The notes under the pieces are model-generated. The model was not told the DNA's origin and did not search any database. It saw only the letters and a program-made list of their open reading frames with translations. A DNA stretch of 64,000 nucleotides from Cyclobacteriaceae bacterium (GTDB lineage: Bacteria; Bacteroidota; Bacteroidia; Cytophagales; Cyclobacteriaceae): NCBI GenBank assembly GCA_019638395.1, contig JAHBTX010000002.1, positions 434,001 to 498,000 of the forward strand. The letters run 5' to 3'. The position numbers were made by a program, and so were the translations under genes. Positions 1 to 8,176 of this stretch are shown here, in pieces (within the stretch, counting starts at the first letter, position 1; every line of letters begins with the position of its first letter).

Positions 1-373
1 ATACGTAACTGCCACCAGCCATACACTTGGTGGCACAATCATAAACACCGTACTCAAAATCTGCTGTAACGTGTCGTTTTTCAAATTCTGTAACTAATAA
101 AAACTCAAGCAGGTTATTGTCGATAGGACCGTTTACAAGTACAGTAAAATAGTTTGTAGAAATCTGGTTAACGAGTGTGTTGGCTGGCGATGGCGATTTG
201 TTGATCTCCAGAATCTTATTGGCCACGTTGCTCAAAGCCGCAGTAACATCCTGATTAAATTGGTTTTCGCGCAAATCGTACGCTTTGCGCACCCAATACA
301 GTTGTGTGGCTACAATACCCACAATGCTTATAGTGGCTAAAACAATTACAATTCGCAGGGTTAATCGGCTCAC
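1..373 (-). CDS. Sensor histidine kinase, N-terminal part (runs off the left edge)
   Basis: Only the first 124 codons are in the window; the 3' end lies beyond base 1. Translating from a GTG at 373-371 gives a short basic N-terminus, one hydrophobic helix at about residues 5-24, and then a segment with the motif QLYWVRKAYDLRENQF. That helix plus a periplasmic sensor segment starting with a tryptophan/aspartate-rich stretch is typical of Bacteroidota two-component sensor kinases, but the kinase core itself is outside the window. No in-frame ATG is visible just upstream, so the GTG is the best start. It is divergent from the DUF1573 gene across about 150 bases. The family call comes from recognising the N-terminus alone. 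Confidence 0.6.
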   Translation of the reverse strand, partial: MSRLTLRIVIVLATISIVGIVATQLYWVRKAYDLRENQFNQDVTAALSNVANKILEINKSPSPANTLVNQISTNYFTVLVNGPIDNNLLEFLLVTEFEKRHVTADFEYGVYDCATKCMAGGSYV

Positions 374-523
374 CTTGCAAAGGTATGCAGTATTTAACAG
401 CCGGGGATACATTAACAAGTCCTTAACACTAATTAGGCACCCCTTAACACGGGGCCTGCTTTTTGTTTCCGATGTTTGTATCGTTAAAAGAAACCGATTA
501 AGTTTAACCTAAAATTGAATAAT

Positions 524-955
524 ATGAAAAATTGGATGTTTGTAGCGGCTATTGTGTTCTGCTCGGCAGCAGTTTATGCCCAGCAGGTACCGCAGCCTAC
601 TACGCTAAATAAGAATGAAGTAAAAACGGATGTAGCTGTTTTCAGCTGGGATAATACCACCCACGATTTTGGCAAAGTAAAGCAGGGTACACCAGTTACA
701 CACGAGTTTAAGTTTACCAACACGGGCAAAGTGCCTTTGGTAATTACCAATGTGCAGGCTTCATGCGGATGTACAACTCCCGCCTGGACGAAAGAGCCGG
801 TAATGCCGGGTGGCCAGGGATTTATTAAAGCGACTTACAACTCAGCTTCGGCTGGGGCATTCAATAAAACCGTTACCGTTACCGCCAATATTGAAACGGG
901 ATTCGTTCAGCTTACTATTAAAGGCGAAGTGCAGCCTACAGAAGTGGGTAAGTAA
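524..955 (+). CDS. DUF1573 domain secreted protein
   Basis: A 143-residue protein with a clear signal peptide (hydrophobic stretch ending in VYAQQ) and one DUF1573 domain from about residue 40. Visible landmarks are HDFGKVKQG, HEFKFTNTGK and the cysteine pair in ASCGCTTP, the family hallmark. DUF1573 has an immunoglobulin-like beta-sandwich related to ASPM-SPD-2-Hydin domains; its molecular role is not established, and it is very common in exported Bacteroidota proteins. The ATG at 524 was chosen over a TTG nine bases upstream because it begins a standard signal peptide (MKNW). It appears monocistronic, with a terminator right behind it. Confidence 0.85.
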   Translation: MKNWMFVAAIVFCSAAVYAQQVPQPTTLNKNEVKTDVAVFSWDNTTHDFGKVKQGTPVTHEFKFTNTGKVPLVITNVQASCGCTTPAWTKEPVMPGGQGFIKATYNSASAGAFNKTVTVTANIETGFVQLTIKGEVQPTEVGK

Positions 956-974
956 TTTTTGCTGTATGGAATTA

Positions 975-1010
975 AAAGGAAGGTCAGGCGAGAGTCTGAC
1001 CTTTTTATTT
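975..1010 (+). terminator. Intrinsic terminator after the DUF1573 gene
   Basis: A 7-bp perfect stem, AGGTCAG paired with CTGACCT, with a loop of about eight bases, followed by TTTTTATTTT. It starts about 20 bases after the DUF1573 stop codon and separates it from the convergent gene at 1032-1292. Confidence 0.75.
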
Positions 1011-1031
1011 TAAAGATATAGTACATCGACC

Positions 1032-1292
1032 CTATTTTGTTGCAGCCCATTTTGCAATCTCGGTTCTAAACCATTCATTCGCAGCATCAGTCCACTTGTA
1101 GTTATCGCGAATGTATTCCATAGTTTCTTTCTCAATATCGGTGTAGGTGCCGCCATCCTTTACGGCACGTAATAAATTTTCAGCGTCAACAAGCGAAATC
1201 CGACCATCACCTGCTCCTGAAACAGCTTGATCGGCCATTTCTAATAATTTCGCATCTAACTTTTTACTGCCAACTGTTTTATAATAGCTCAT
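1032..1292 (-). CDS. Small conserved protein with an EF-hand-like segment
   Basis: An 86-residue, soluble, acidic protein without signal peptide or membrane segment. Around residues 24-40 it carries GAGDGRISLVDAE, which resembles a degenerate EF-hand or dockerin calcium loop (acidic residues around a central G-x-I/L-S). The rest is predicted helical and ends in a tryptophan-rich stretch (KWTDAANEWFRTEIAKW). I do not recognise a named family. It is convergent with the DUF1573 gene and lies downstream of the DUF2520 gene on the same strand, 90 bases away. The start ATG at 1292 is the first in frame. Function unknown; calcium binding is only a possibility. Confidence 0.6.
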   Translation of the reverse strand: MSYYKTVGSKKLDAKLLEMADQAVSGAGDGRISLVDAENLLRAVKDGGTYTDIEKETMEYIRDNYKWTDAANEWFRTEIAKWAATK

Positions 1293-1382
1293 AGGTTTTT
1301 TATTTATGAAGATACCCCGCTAATCTAAGATTTGGACACATCTCATATTAAGGTTTTGTTACGAGTAAGTGTTTTGAGCAAA

Positions 1383-2174
1383 TCAATTACCATGATATGT
1401 ATCAATAATATGTTGACTGATGATACGATAGATTTCAGCCAATCGCTCATCCTCACCTAAAAACTGTAAGTGGTTATCCAGAATTTCAAGGTCGCCCCGC
1501 CTGGCCGGCCCGGTTTGTGCCAACTGCGGCCCGATGGCCATGCTTTTGGTTACCATTTCGGTAATGAGTGGTTTTAGCCAATTATAATCAAGCGAGTTTT
1601 GTTGCATTACCTGTTGCGCAAGTGTAAGCATGTGGTTGGTAAAGTTGGAAGCAAACACTGCGGCCACATGCAAGGCCTTGCGTTCTTCTGAGGTAATCTT
1701 ACGAACTTGTTTGCTTAAACTTTTTGCCAACAGCATTACCGCACCTGCGGCTTCATCGGTTAATGTTTCTACAAACAGTGGAATGGTGGAGAAATCAATC
1801 TTGCGTTCTTTGCTGAAGGTTTGCAACGCATACAAAACACCTACATGCGGTGTGGCTGCATATTGTAACTCTGTTATCGGTATACTTCCTGATGTATGAA
1901 TTAAAATGGCATCATCGGGTAAAATAATTTCGCGGGCAACTTGTGCGATGGCTTCATCGCGCACTGCCACAATAAAAATGGAAGAAGTACTGGTTGAAAA
2001 ATCAAGCGTTGCTTTTACTTCGGCCTGGTACAAGCGTTCTGTAAGTGCTTCGGCATGTTGTGGGTTAGGACTATAAACCTCTTTCACTACAAAGCCCGCA
2101 TTATCCAATGCCGGTGCCAAATGCCAGGCTAAGTTGCCCGAACCAATAAACGATAAAAAAACCTGAGCGGCCAT
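1383..2174 (-). CDS. DUF2520 Rossmann-fold oxidoreductase-like protein
   Basis: A 263-residue protein with an N-terminal Rossmann nucleotide-binding fold; GSGNLAWHLAPAL at about residues 11-23 is the glycine-rich loop of the F420/NADP-dependent oxidoreductase superfamily. A C-terminal helical DUF2520 domain follows from about residue 130, with the typical ERKALHVAAVFASNFTNHML. Proteins of this architecture resemble ketopantoate reductases and pyrroline-5-carboxylate reductases, but no substrate is assigned. It is probably cytoplasmic. It stands alone, with 243 bases of non-coding DNA upstream. The family is clear; the biochemical role is not. Confidence 0.8.
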   Translation of the reverse strand: MAAQVFLSFIGSGNLAWHLAPALDNAGFVVKEVYSPNPQHAEALTERLYQAEVKATLDFSTSTSSIFIVAVRDEAIAQVAREIILPDDAILIHTSGSIPITELQYAATPHVGVLYALQTFSKERKIDFSTIPLFVETLTDEAAGAVMLLAKSLSKQVRKITSEERKALHVAAVFASNFTNHMLTLAQQVMQQNSLDYNWLKPLITEMVTKSMAIGPQLAQTGPARRGDLEILDNHLQFLGEDERLAEIYRIISQHIIDTYHGN

Positions 2175-2417
2175 TTAACTATGATTATACACTTAACTAA
2201 ACCAACAGAACTAAAAATTTCTACTGTCTGAATTCCTTCCTGATTTATTTGATTCTTATGATTTTTTGATCGCAGTTCTTTTCAGGAGGCTATTCGCCAT
2301 TTGTAACCTTTTTGTTCTATTGGTACCATTAAAAATAAATAAAACCATGATATTAATCAGTTCGCGATGTAAAATCGCTTGCTACCTTTCGGTCTAATAA
2401 AGTCAACAGAAATATTT

Positions 2418-3713
2418 ATGAACACGAATTATACAACCGCTGCGGAAGCCATAAAACTTATCCAATCGGGCGACCGCGTGTTTATCCATGGAAGTGCAGC
2501 CACACCACAAGTATTACTGAAAGCATTGGCTGAAAATTCGGAACACCTGCGCCAGGTTGAGTTAATAGCTGTAAGTACTCTCGGCCAATTGGATATAGCC
2601 AAACCTGAATTTAAAGACCGGTTTTATTTCAATTCGCTTTTTGTTTCGGAGAATATCCGTGCCTGTGTGAATGGCGATAATGGCGAATACATTCCTATTT
2701 TCTTAAGTGAAATTTCGAGGCTGTTCGAGAAAGGAATTTTAACGATTGATGTGGCCTTGATTCACGTTTCGCCACCCGATAAACATGGGTTTTGTTCGTT
2801 GGGCACTTCCGTGGATGTAGCTAAATCGGCCGTGAAGCATGCTAAAAAAATTATTGCGCAGGTAAATCCCAACATGCCGCGAGCGCATGGCGATGGATTT
2901 ATTCACGTAAGTAAACTGGATGCCATGGTGGAGGCACACGATACATTACCACAAGTAAACTATGGTGCCCGCATCTCTGAATCCGATCGGATTATAGGCC
3001 AGAAAGTAGCCGAGTTGGTGGAAGATCGTAGCACGTTGCAAATGGGAATTGGGGCCATTCCCGATGCGGTGTTGCAATCGCTGGGGCATTGCAAAGATTT
3101 AGGTGTACATACCGAAATGTTTTCGGATGGTGTGATTGATCTGGTGAAGCAAGGGGTAATTACAAATGCCTACAAGAAAAAACATCGGGGTAAAGTGGTT
3201 TCCGCTTTCGCGATAGGTACCGATAAGTTGTATCATTTTATTGATGATAACCCCGGCTTTGGTTTTCTGGAAGCAGATTATGTAAATGATACGCGCGTAA
3301 TTCGGGCTAACCCAAAAGTAGTTGCGATTAATAGCGCGATTGAAATTGATTTAACGGGTCAAGTGTGTGCCGATTCGATTGGTACGTATCAATACTCGGG
3401 TGTTGGGGGACAAATGGATTTTATTCGCGGAGCTTCTTTATCAGAAGGTGGTAAACCGATTATTACGTTGGCTTCGGCTACTAAAAAAGGCGAATCGAAA
3501 ATTGTTCCGTTCTTAAAGCCTGGTGCAGGCGTGGTTTCCACTCGGGCGCATGTGCATTATGTAGTTACCGAGTATGGCATTGCCAATCTATACGGAAAAA
3601 ATTTACATCAACGCGCGTTGGCCTTGATGAATATTGCACATCCCAACAATAGGGAAATGTTAGAGCAGGAAATTATAAAACGATTTGGTAGTAGACAGTT
3701 TGCGGTGAGTTAA
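2418..3713 (+). CDS. Acetyl-CoA hydrolase/transferase family protein (4-hydroxybutyrate CoA-transferase-like)
   Basis: A 431-residue member of the acetyl-CoA hydrolase/transferase family, which moves CoA between carboxylic acids through a glutamyl-CoA thioester. The sequence shows the conserved blocks MGIGAIPDAVL, HTEMFSDG, FGFLEADYVND, SAIEIDLTGQVCADS and VVTEYGIANLYGK. By comparison with 4-hydroxybutyrate CoA-transferase the catalytic glutamate is probably Glu233 in HTEMFSDG. The length fits the short (about 430 residue) subgroup. The ATG at 2418 is preferred over a TTG at 2379, which would add 13 unrelated residues. Substrate could be acetate, butyrate or 4-hydroxybutyrate; the sequence alone does not decide. 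Confidence 0.85.
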   Translation: MNTNYTTAAEAIKLIQSGDRVFIHGSAATPQVLLKALAENSEHLRQVELIAVSTLGQLDIAKPEFKDRFYFNSLFVSENIRACVNGDNGEYIPIFLSEISRLFEKGILTIDVALIHVSPPDKHGFCSLGTSVDVAKSAVKHAKKIIAQVNPNMPRAHGDGFIHVSKLDAMVEAHDTLPQVNYGARISESDRIIGQKVAELVEDRSTLQMGIGAIPDAVLQSLGHCKDLGVHTEMFSDGVIDLVKQGVITNAYKKKHRGKVVSAFAIGTDKLYHFIDDNPGFGFLEADYVNDTRVIRANPKVVAINSAIEIDLTGQVCADSIGTYQYSGVGGQMDFIRGASLSEGGKPIITLASATKKGESKIVPFLKPGAGVVSTRAHVHYVVTEYGIANLYGKNLHQRALALMNIAHPNNREMLEQEIIKRFGSRQFAVS

Positions 3714-3737
3714 GTATCTTGATTTTGGCTTTAAAGG

Positions 3738-4313
3738 TTATTCAAGCCAATCTTTTAAGATGTTAATTCTTTTATGAAACAGCTTGTCTGAATAATCCAT
3801 ATGCTCACGTGAACCACGTGTAAGCACTATTTGTTTTTTGTCACTAAATCCGAAAGAAAACTTTGTATCTTCTTTATCTTGAGTTTTAAGCTTAAGACTT
3901 CCAAGAAAGTTTATCATTTCACTTTCAGTAAAAAGAAGCAAAATGTGATCATACCAGTCATTTCTTTTTACGCTTCTTGATTTTTCATTTCTGGTTGGAT
4001 TTGTAATAAAAAGTCCAAACAAAACATAAAAATCGGCAAGTCCCTTTTCAATCTTGAATTTACTAAACCAAGTATAGTTTTTGTATTTGATAATTTTAGT
4101 ATTCTTTGGTGGTGTTGGATTATATGTTCGTGATCCTTTCACCTGAAGTGTCAAAGATTTTTTGGTTTTGCTGTTGTAAAGCAAAAGATCAAATCCTTTT
4201 TGCTGGCGCGTAGATGGAATCAAAATGGAGTATCCATCTCGCTTGTTGAGTTTTTTCTCTAACTCATTTATAACCAAACTCTCAAAAAAAGGTAATGTGA
4301 TGACGGGATCCAT
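3738..4313 (-). CDS. Orphan protein with PD-(D/E)XK-nuclease-like motif
   Basis: A 191-residue, basic, soluble protein. Residues 35-62 hold KGFDLLLYN followed about ten residues later by LTLQVKGS, the spacing and pattern (D ... (E/Q)xK) of PD-(D/E)XK nuclease folds, with Q replacing the usual acidic residue. An upstream glutamate in the N-terminal helix (INELEKKL) could complete the site. The remainder is rich in lysine and aromatics and is not recognised. The codons are AT-richer than in the neighbouring cysteine desulfurase, which hints at recent acquisition. No methyltransferase or partner gene is adjacent. It could be a stand-alone nuclease, or a DNA-end or RNA-binding relative without activity. 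Confidence 0.55.
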   Translation of the reverse strand: MDPVITLPFFESLVINELEKKLNKRDGYSILIPSTRQQKGFDLLLYNSKTKKSLTLQVKGSRTYNPTPPKNTKIIKYKNYTWFSKFKIEKGLADFYVLFGLFITNPTRNEKSRSVKRNDWYDHILLLFTESEMINFLGSLKLKTQDKEDTKFSFGFSDKKQIVLTRGSREHMDYSDKLFHKRINILKDWLE

Positions 4314-4330
4314 TTAGTTGATTTAGAAGC

Positions 4331-5476
4331 CTAAACGATCTCTTTTACCCCGTAAATCTCCGCCACTTTATTAACCACAAAATCAATCTCCTCGGGCTTA
4401 TTGTATTTGCTGAAAGAAAACCTCACCGCACCCCGTTTAGAGTTGGGATAGATCGCACCCAATACATGTGAGCCGGTACTCGCCCCGCTGGAGCAGGCAC
4501 TTCCACCCGATGCAGAAATTCCAGCCATGTCGAGATTAAACAACAGCATTTCGTTTTCATCGCTTTCGGGCAGACTTACATTCAATACGGTGTACAAACT
4601 TTTAGTTAAGTCGCCAGAGTTACCATGAAACGTAATGCCCGGTACCGTTGCCGTTAACTTTTCAATCATCGTCTTTTTAAGCGAAGTGATGTAAGCTTCG
4701 TGCTCCTCCATTTCGCGGTAACAGATTTCAAGCGCTTTGGCTAAACCGATAATACCATATACGTTTTCAGTACCACCGCGCATATTGCGTTCCTGTGCAC
4801 CACCGTGTATCAGTTGCTTAATCTTTTTGTCTTTGTTGATGTACATAAAGCCAACGCCTTTCGGACCGTGAAACTTATGGGCAGCAGCCGTAATGCCATG
4901 CACTTTCAGTTTCTTCATATCGTGGCGATAGTGCCCCATGGTTTGTACGGTATCCGAGTGAAAGTAGGCTCCGTATTGTTCACACAAATTGCCAACTGCT
5001 TCCAAGCTCAACAGGTTACCGATTTCATTATTGGCATGCATGAGCGACACCAAGGCATTGGAATGTGCCTTCAATAATTCCTCCAAGTGTTGTAAATCTA
5101 CACTACCATTTGCATCAAGCTTTACAAAATGCAATTCAACTAGGCCTTGTTTTTCTAATGTTTCGAGTGTATGTGTTACGGCATGATGCTCGATTGGCGT
5201 TGAGATGGCATGCTTGATACCATACGTTTCAACCGCACAGCGGATAATGGCATTATCGGCTTCGGTACCACCCGATGTAAAAATTATTTCGCCCGGAGTG
5301 CAGTTCAATAATTCTGCGATTTTCTTTCGTGCCGATTCAATAGCAGCACGAACCTTACGGCCGTGGGCGTGTGTGGACGAAGGATTTCCAAAATCTTCCA
5401 GCATGAAGGGTTTCATGGCCTCAAATACCTCGGGGTCGAGCGGGGTAGTGGCAGCATTGTCTAGGTAAACTCGCAT
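4331..5476 (-). CDS. Cysteine desulfurase (IscS/NifS family)
   Basis: A 381-residue PLP enzyme that takes sulfur from cysteine as an enzyme-bound persulfide for iron-sulfur clusters and thio-cofactors. It begins with the diagnostic YLDNAATTPLDP, has the PLP-binding lysine in AAHKFHGPKG (Lys201), and has the persulfide-forming cysteine in GGSACSSGAS (Cys328). The extended SACSSGAS loop marks the group I (IscS/NifS) class rather than SufS. It is full length for the family and starts at an ATG preceded by a short leader. No iscU or regulator lies next to it; the 3' neighbour is the PD-(D/E)XK-like gene and the 5' side carries a palindromic repeat element. Confidence 0.93.
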   Translation of the reverse strand: MRVYLDNAATTPLDPEVFEAMKPFMLEDFGNPSSTHAHGRKVRAAIESARKKIAELLNCTPGEIIFTSGGTEADNAIIRCAVETYGIKHAISTPIEHHAVTHTLETLEKQGLVELHFVKLDANGSVDLQHLEELLKAHSNALVSLMHANNEIGNLLSLEAVGNLCEQYGAYFHSDTVQTMGHYRHDMKKLKVHGITAAAHKFHGPKGVGFMYINKDKKIKQLIHGGAQERNMRGGTENVYGIIGLAKALEICYREMEEHEAYITSLKKTMIEKLTATVPGITFHGNSGDLTKSLYTVLNVSLPESDENEMLLFNLDMAGISASGGSACSSGASTGSHVLGAIYPNSKRGAVRFSFSKYNKPEEIDFVVNKVAEIYGVKEIV

Positions 5477-5530
5477 ATGGCCAGCAAAGTTAAATTATTT
5501 GGTGATCTGTTTGAAAAATGAGGGGTGCAT

Positions 5531-5720
5531 TTCAATTGTAACGCCACTTCAACATTCGACCCCGCTGGGGTCGCTTTAATCTTCGATTCGGGTTTTTCTA
5601 CCAACATTAAATCCCTAACGGGATTTCTTGAATGGAGGACTCCGATAGGAGTCTAATATTGGTAGTCTGAATCATAATGATGAGCGACCCCGTAGGGTCG
5701 AATGTTGTAAGAGGCAATTT
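5531..5720. repeat. Nested palindromic repeat element, copy 1
   Basis: About 180 bases built of four short hairpins in a row: CGACCCCGCTGGGGTCG (5557-5573), AATCCCTAACGGGATT (5610-5625), GACTCCGATAGGAGTC (about 5638-5653) and CGACCCCGTAGGGTCG (5685-5700). The outer parts are also complementary: CAACATTCGACC on the left against GGTCGAATGTTG on the right, and CTACCAACATTA against TAATATTGGTAG inside. The whole element is therefore a large imperfect inverted repeat. A second copy lies at 41218-41425 with sequence differences that keep the stems paired. No coding capacity is seen. It resembles REP/BIME or MITE-type elements. Confidence 0.8.
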
Positions 5721-5761
5721 TAAAGGTATTCGAGATAAGCTCAGTGCAACTAAATTTTAGT

Positions 5762-5769
5762 TACATTTG
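5762..5769 (+). promoter_or_regulatory. Putative Bacteroidota -7 element for hicAB
   Basis: TACATTTG matches the Bacteroidota -7 consensus TAnnTTTG and ends seven bases before the hicA ATG, implying a very short or absent leader. No good -33 TTTG is seen at the usual distance, so this is a partial match. Confidence 0.35.
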
Positions 5770-5775
5770 TTTTTA

Positions 5776-6024
5776 ATGAGTAAGTTTGAGAAAGCCTTAA
5801 GTTGTCTAAGATCAAAACCAAAGGACTTTACATGGAAAGAGTTAGTGAGTATCATGACTCATTTTGGATACACAGAAATCAAGGGCGGTGGTTCCAGAAG
5901 AAAATTTTACCATACTCAAACTAAGTCGGTTGTAAGTTTGCATGAGCCACATCCGCGTCCGGTTTTAAAGACTTATGCAATTGAAATAATTATCGATCAT
6001 TTAAAGGAGCAAAAATTAATATGA
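5776..6024 (+). CDS. hicA: HicA-type mRNA interferase toxin
   Basis: An 82-residue protein of the HicA family: a double-stranded-RNA-binding-like fold that cleaves mRNA and is held inactive by HicB. The glycine-rich turn with the catalytic histidine is visible as IKGGGSRRKFYH at about residues 36-47, preceded by the FTWKELVSIMTHFGY helix that opens HicA domains. A second conserved basic/His-rich strand, SLHEPHPRPVLK, follows. The ATG at 5776 is chosen over a TTG nine bases upstream. It overlaps hicB by the four bases ATGA, so the two are translationally coupled. Size and toxin-first gene order are typical of HicAB. Confidence 0.88.
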   Translation: MSKFEKALSCLRSKPKDFTWKELVSIMTHFGYTEIKGGGSRRKFYHTQTKSVVSLHEPHPRPVLKTYAIEIIIDHLKEQKLI

Positions 6025-6356
6025 AGAACGTATTAGAACATAAGGGATATACCGGAACTGTTGAGTTTAGTGCTATTGACGAAGTTTTCTTTGGAAAAAT
6101 TAACGGCATACGTGATGTAGTAACCTTTGAGGCTGATACTGTAAGTAAATTAAAAAAGGCCTTTCGTGATGCTGTTGAAGATTATATTGAAACTTGTGCG
6201 GAAATCGGGAAGGAACCCGATAAAGAATTTAAGGGGAGTTTTAACGTTAGAATAAAACCCAAACTTCATCGGCTTGCCGTTATCAAATCTTCGGCAATGA
6301 AAATTTCTTTAAATCAATTTGTGGAACAGGTGATTGCCAAAGAAGTGATTGATTAA
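6021..6356 (+). CDS. hicB: HicB-type antitoxin
   Basis: A 111-residue antitoxin. The N-terminal part (residues 1-60) has the partial RNase H-like HicB fold (YTGTVEFSAIDEVFFGKINGIRDVVTFEADTVSKLKKAFRDAVEDYIE). The C-terminus (about 75-108) reads as a ribbon-helix-helix DNA-binding segment (FNVRIKPKLHRLAVIKSSAMKIS), so it likely binds and represses its own promoter. It is joined to hicA by a four-base overlap. It belongs to the long subgroup with a built-in DNA-binding domain. Confidence 0.88.
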   Translation: MKNVLEHKGYTGTVEFSAIDEVFFGKINGIRDVVTFEADTVSKLKKAFRDAVEDYIETCAEIGKEPDKEFKGSFNVRIKPKLHRLAVIKSSAMKISLNQFVEQVIAKEVID

Positions 6357-6389
6357 CCTCACTAACTTCAAACTACTTAGCCCCAAATG

Positions 6390-7778
6390 TCATTTGCCAA
6401 TTATTTCAGTAATGTCTGATATGATTCGTTGTGCCAACTCAGCTGCCTTCTTCTCGTTTTGCGATTCGGCATAAATCCGAATGATGGGTTCGGTATTGCT
6501 CTTACGCAGGTGTACCCACTCCTTTTCTTTTTCAAAGTCGATTTTTACACCATCACTGGTGTTAATGTTTTCGTGGGCGTATTTCAGCTTCACTTTATTC
6601 AGCACATCATCTACGTTGATCTGAGGTGTGAGCTCAATTTTATTTTTAGAAATGAAGTAAGCCGGGTAACTTTTGCGTAGTTCTGAAGCTTTCAGTTTTG
6701 ATTTAGCCAAATGACTTAAGAACAACGCAATGCCCATCAGTGCATCGCGACCGTAATGAAAATCGGGAACGATAACCCCACCATTGCCTTCGCCACCAAT
6801 AACCGCCTTAACTGCTTTCATTTTATTCACCACATTTACTTCGCCTACGGCTGCGGCATGATACTGGCCACCGGCTTGTTCGGTAACATCGCGCAAAGCT
6901 CGCGTGGATGAAAGGTTTGAAACGGTATTGCCTTTTTTCTTTTTCAGGATGTAATCGGCCACAGCTACTAACGTATATTCTTCACCAAACGGTTTACCAT
7001 CTTCCTGAATCAAGGCTAAACGATCTACATCGGGATCAACCACAATTCCCAAATCACATTTTTCTTTTTTAACGACTGAAGTAATCTTTTTAAGATGTTC
7101 TGGTAACGGCTCAGGGTTATGCGGAAACTTGCCATTGGGTTCGCAATACAAAGGAACAATCTTTTTAACACCCAAAGCTTTCAGCAACAGCGGTACAGCA
7201 ATACCACCGGTTGAGTTAACCGCGTCCACCGCAATTTTAAATTTTGCATTTTGAATGGCGCGTTTGTCAACCAATTTATGTTTCAAAATGAGGTTGATGT
7301 GTTTTTGATTGTAGTTGTTGTTTTGCGCGTAGCTCCCTAAATCGGTAACAGCCGCAAAGTTGAAATTATCTTGTTGAGCAAGTTGCAGCACTTCGGCTCC
7401 ATCTTCGGCTGAGATGAATTCACCATTTTCGTTCAGCAGTTTTAGTGCATTCCATTGTACTGGGTTATGACTGGCCGTTAGGATAATTCCACCACCCGCT
7501 TTTTCAAGAGGCACAGCAATTTCAACTGTGGGTGTAGTGGATAAACCAAGATCAACCACGTTAAGTCCCAACCCTTGTAGGGTTGAAGAAACCAATTGGC
7601 TCGCCATTTCACCGGAAGGCCGGGCATCGCGACCGATAATTATTTTTTTTGCACCACGAGCCTTTGCCCACGTGCCGAAGGCAGCAGCAAATTTTACAAC
7701 ATCAACAGGAGTTAAGGCTTCGCCCGGTTTGCCACCAATGGTACCGCGTATGCCGGAAATAGATTTGATTAGGGTCAC
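6390..7778 (-). CDS. glmM: Phosphoglucosamine mutase
   Basis: A 462-residue alpha-D-phosphohexomutase. The phosphoserine active site is TASHNPVQ with Ser103, the metal-binding loop is DPDVDR (Asp248, 250, 252), the sugar-binding loop is GGEGNGG, and the C-terminal phosphate-binding loop is RKSNTEPIIRIYAE. It interconverts glucosamine-6-phosphate and glucosamine-1-phosphate for peptidoglycan and lipopolysaccharide precursors. Bacteroidota proteins of this exact type are annotated GlmM, but phosphomannomutase activity cannot be excluded from sequence. It is convergent with hicAB (33-base gap). Confidence 0.85.
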   Translation of the reverse strand: MTLIKSISGIRGTIGGKPGEALTPVDVVKFAAAFGTWAKARGAKKIIIGRDARPSGEMASQLVSSTLQGLGLNVVDLGLSTTPTVEIAVPLEKAGGGIILTASHNPVQWNALKLLNENGEFISAEDGAEVLQLAQQDNFNFAAVTDLGSYAQNNNYNQKHINLILKHKLVDKRAIQNAKFKIAVDAVNSTGGIAVPLLLKALGVKKIVPLYCEPNGKFPHNPEPLPEHLKKITSVVKKEKCDLGIVVDPDVDRLALIQEDGKPFGEEYTLVAVADYILKKKKGNTVSNLSSTRALRDVTEQAGGQYHAAAVGEVNVVNKMKAVKAVIGGEGNGGVIVPDFHYGRDALMGIALFLSHLAKSKLKASELRKSYPAYFISKNKIELTPQINVDDVLNKVKLKYAHENINTSDGVKIDFEKEKEWVHLRKSNTEPIIRIYAESQNEKKAAELAQRIISDITEIIGK

Positions 7779-7842
7779 AGAAAGGGATTATATGTGCCCG
7801 CAAATTTAAGAAACGAGAGTTGTAATTTAAGATACTAGAGGA

Positions 7843-8091
7843 CTAACCTTTCTTTCTGATCTCAGGCATTTTAGCAATAGCTTCTGCTTTTTCTTTTTCA
7901 GGATCACCACAGGCGTCACCTTCGCCAATGGTTTTACCACAATAACCGCAGGTAATTCCTTCTTTGGCCAGAAAGGGACTTTGCGTAGCACACGTACCTC
8001 TAAACTCGCCATTTTTTACAAAAAACAAACGCACCGACATCAGAATAAAGAACAGTGCAAAAATTCCGAGTGTTAAAAGAAAGATAGCCAT
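7843..8091 (-). CDS. Small membrane protein with cysteine cluster (NqrM/DUF539-like)
   Basis: An 82-residue protein. The first 22 residues from MAIFLLTLG form one membrane helix; after a short basic loop come cysteines arranged as GTCATQ, CGYCGK and ACGDPEKEK. The overall plan (one N-terminal helix, then a cysteine-rich tail) resembles the NqrM/DUF539 family, which helps deliver iron to Na+-NQR, and related Bacteroidota proteins, but the match is by eye and the cysteine spacing is not identical. The start at 8091 is chosen because the upstream in-frame ATG at 8145 adds a hydrophilic stretch before the helix and overlaps the promoter. It is divergent from mazG. Confidence 0.5.
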   Translation of the reverse strand: MAIFLLTLGIFALFFILMSVRLFFVKNGEFRGTCATQSPFLAKEGITCGYCGKTIGEGDACGDPEKEKAEAIAKMPEIRKKG

Positions 8092-8134
8092 TGTACTGCG
8101 ATTTTGATTTAACGAATACCGACTTTTGTAGTCG

Positions 8135-8142
8135 CAAAAATA
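8135..8142 (-). promoter_or_regulatory. Putative -7 element for the small membrane protein gene
   Basis: On the minus strand TATTTTTG fits TAnnTTTG and lies 43 bases upstream of the chosen ATG at 8091. It falls inside the longer alternative reading frame, which supports the shorter start. No clear -33 element. Confidence 0.3.
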
Positions 8143-8176
8143 CAACAGTTAACTCGTAAAGTTAAGTTTCAACCCT

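Noticed and set aside
374-523. Promoter for the DUF1573 gene in GTTTCCGATGTTTGTATCG
   Set aside because: The -7 like part reads GATGTTTG rather than TAnnTTTG, and the TTTG spacing is too short for a -33 element.
5531-5720. Possible CRISPR array because of repeated short palindromes
   Set aside because: The four hairpins differ from each other and spacers are not uniform; no cas genes in the window.
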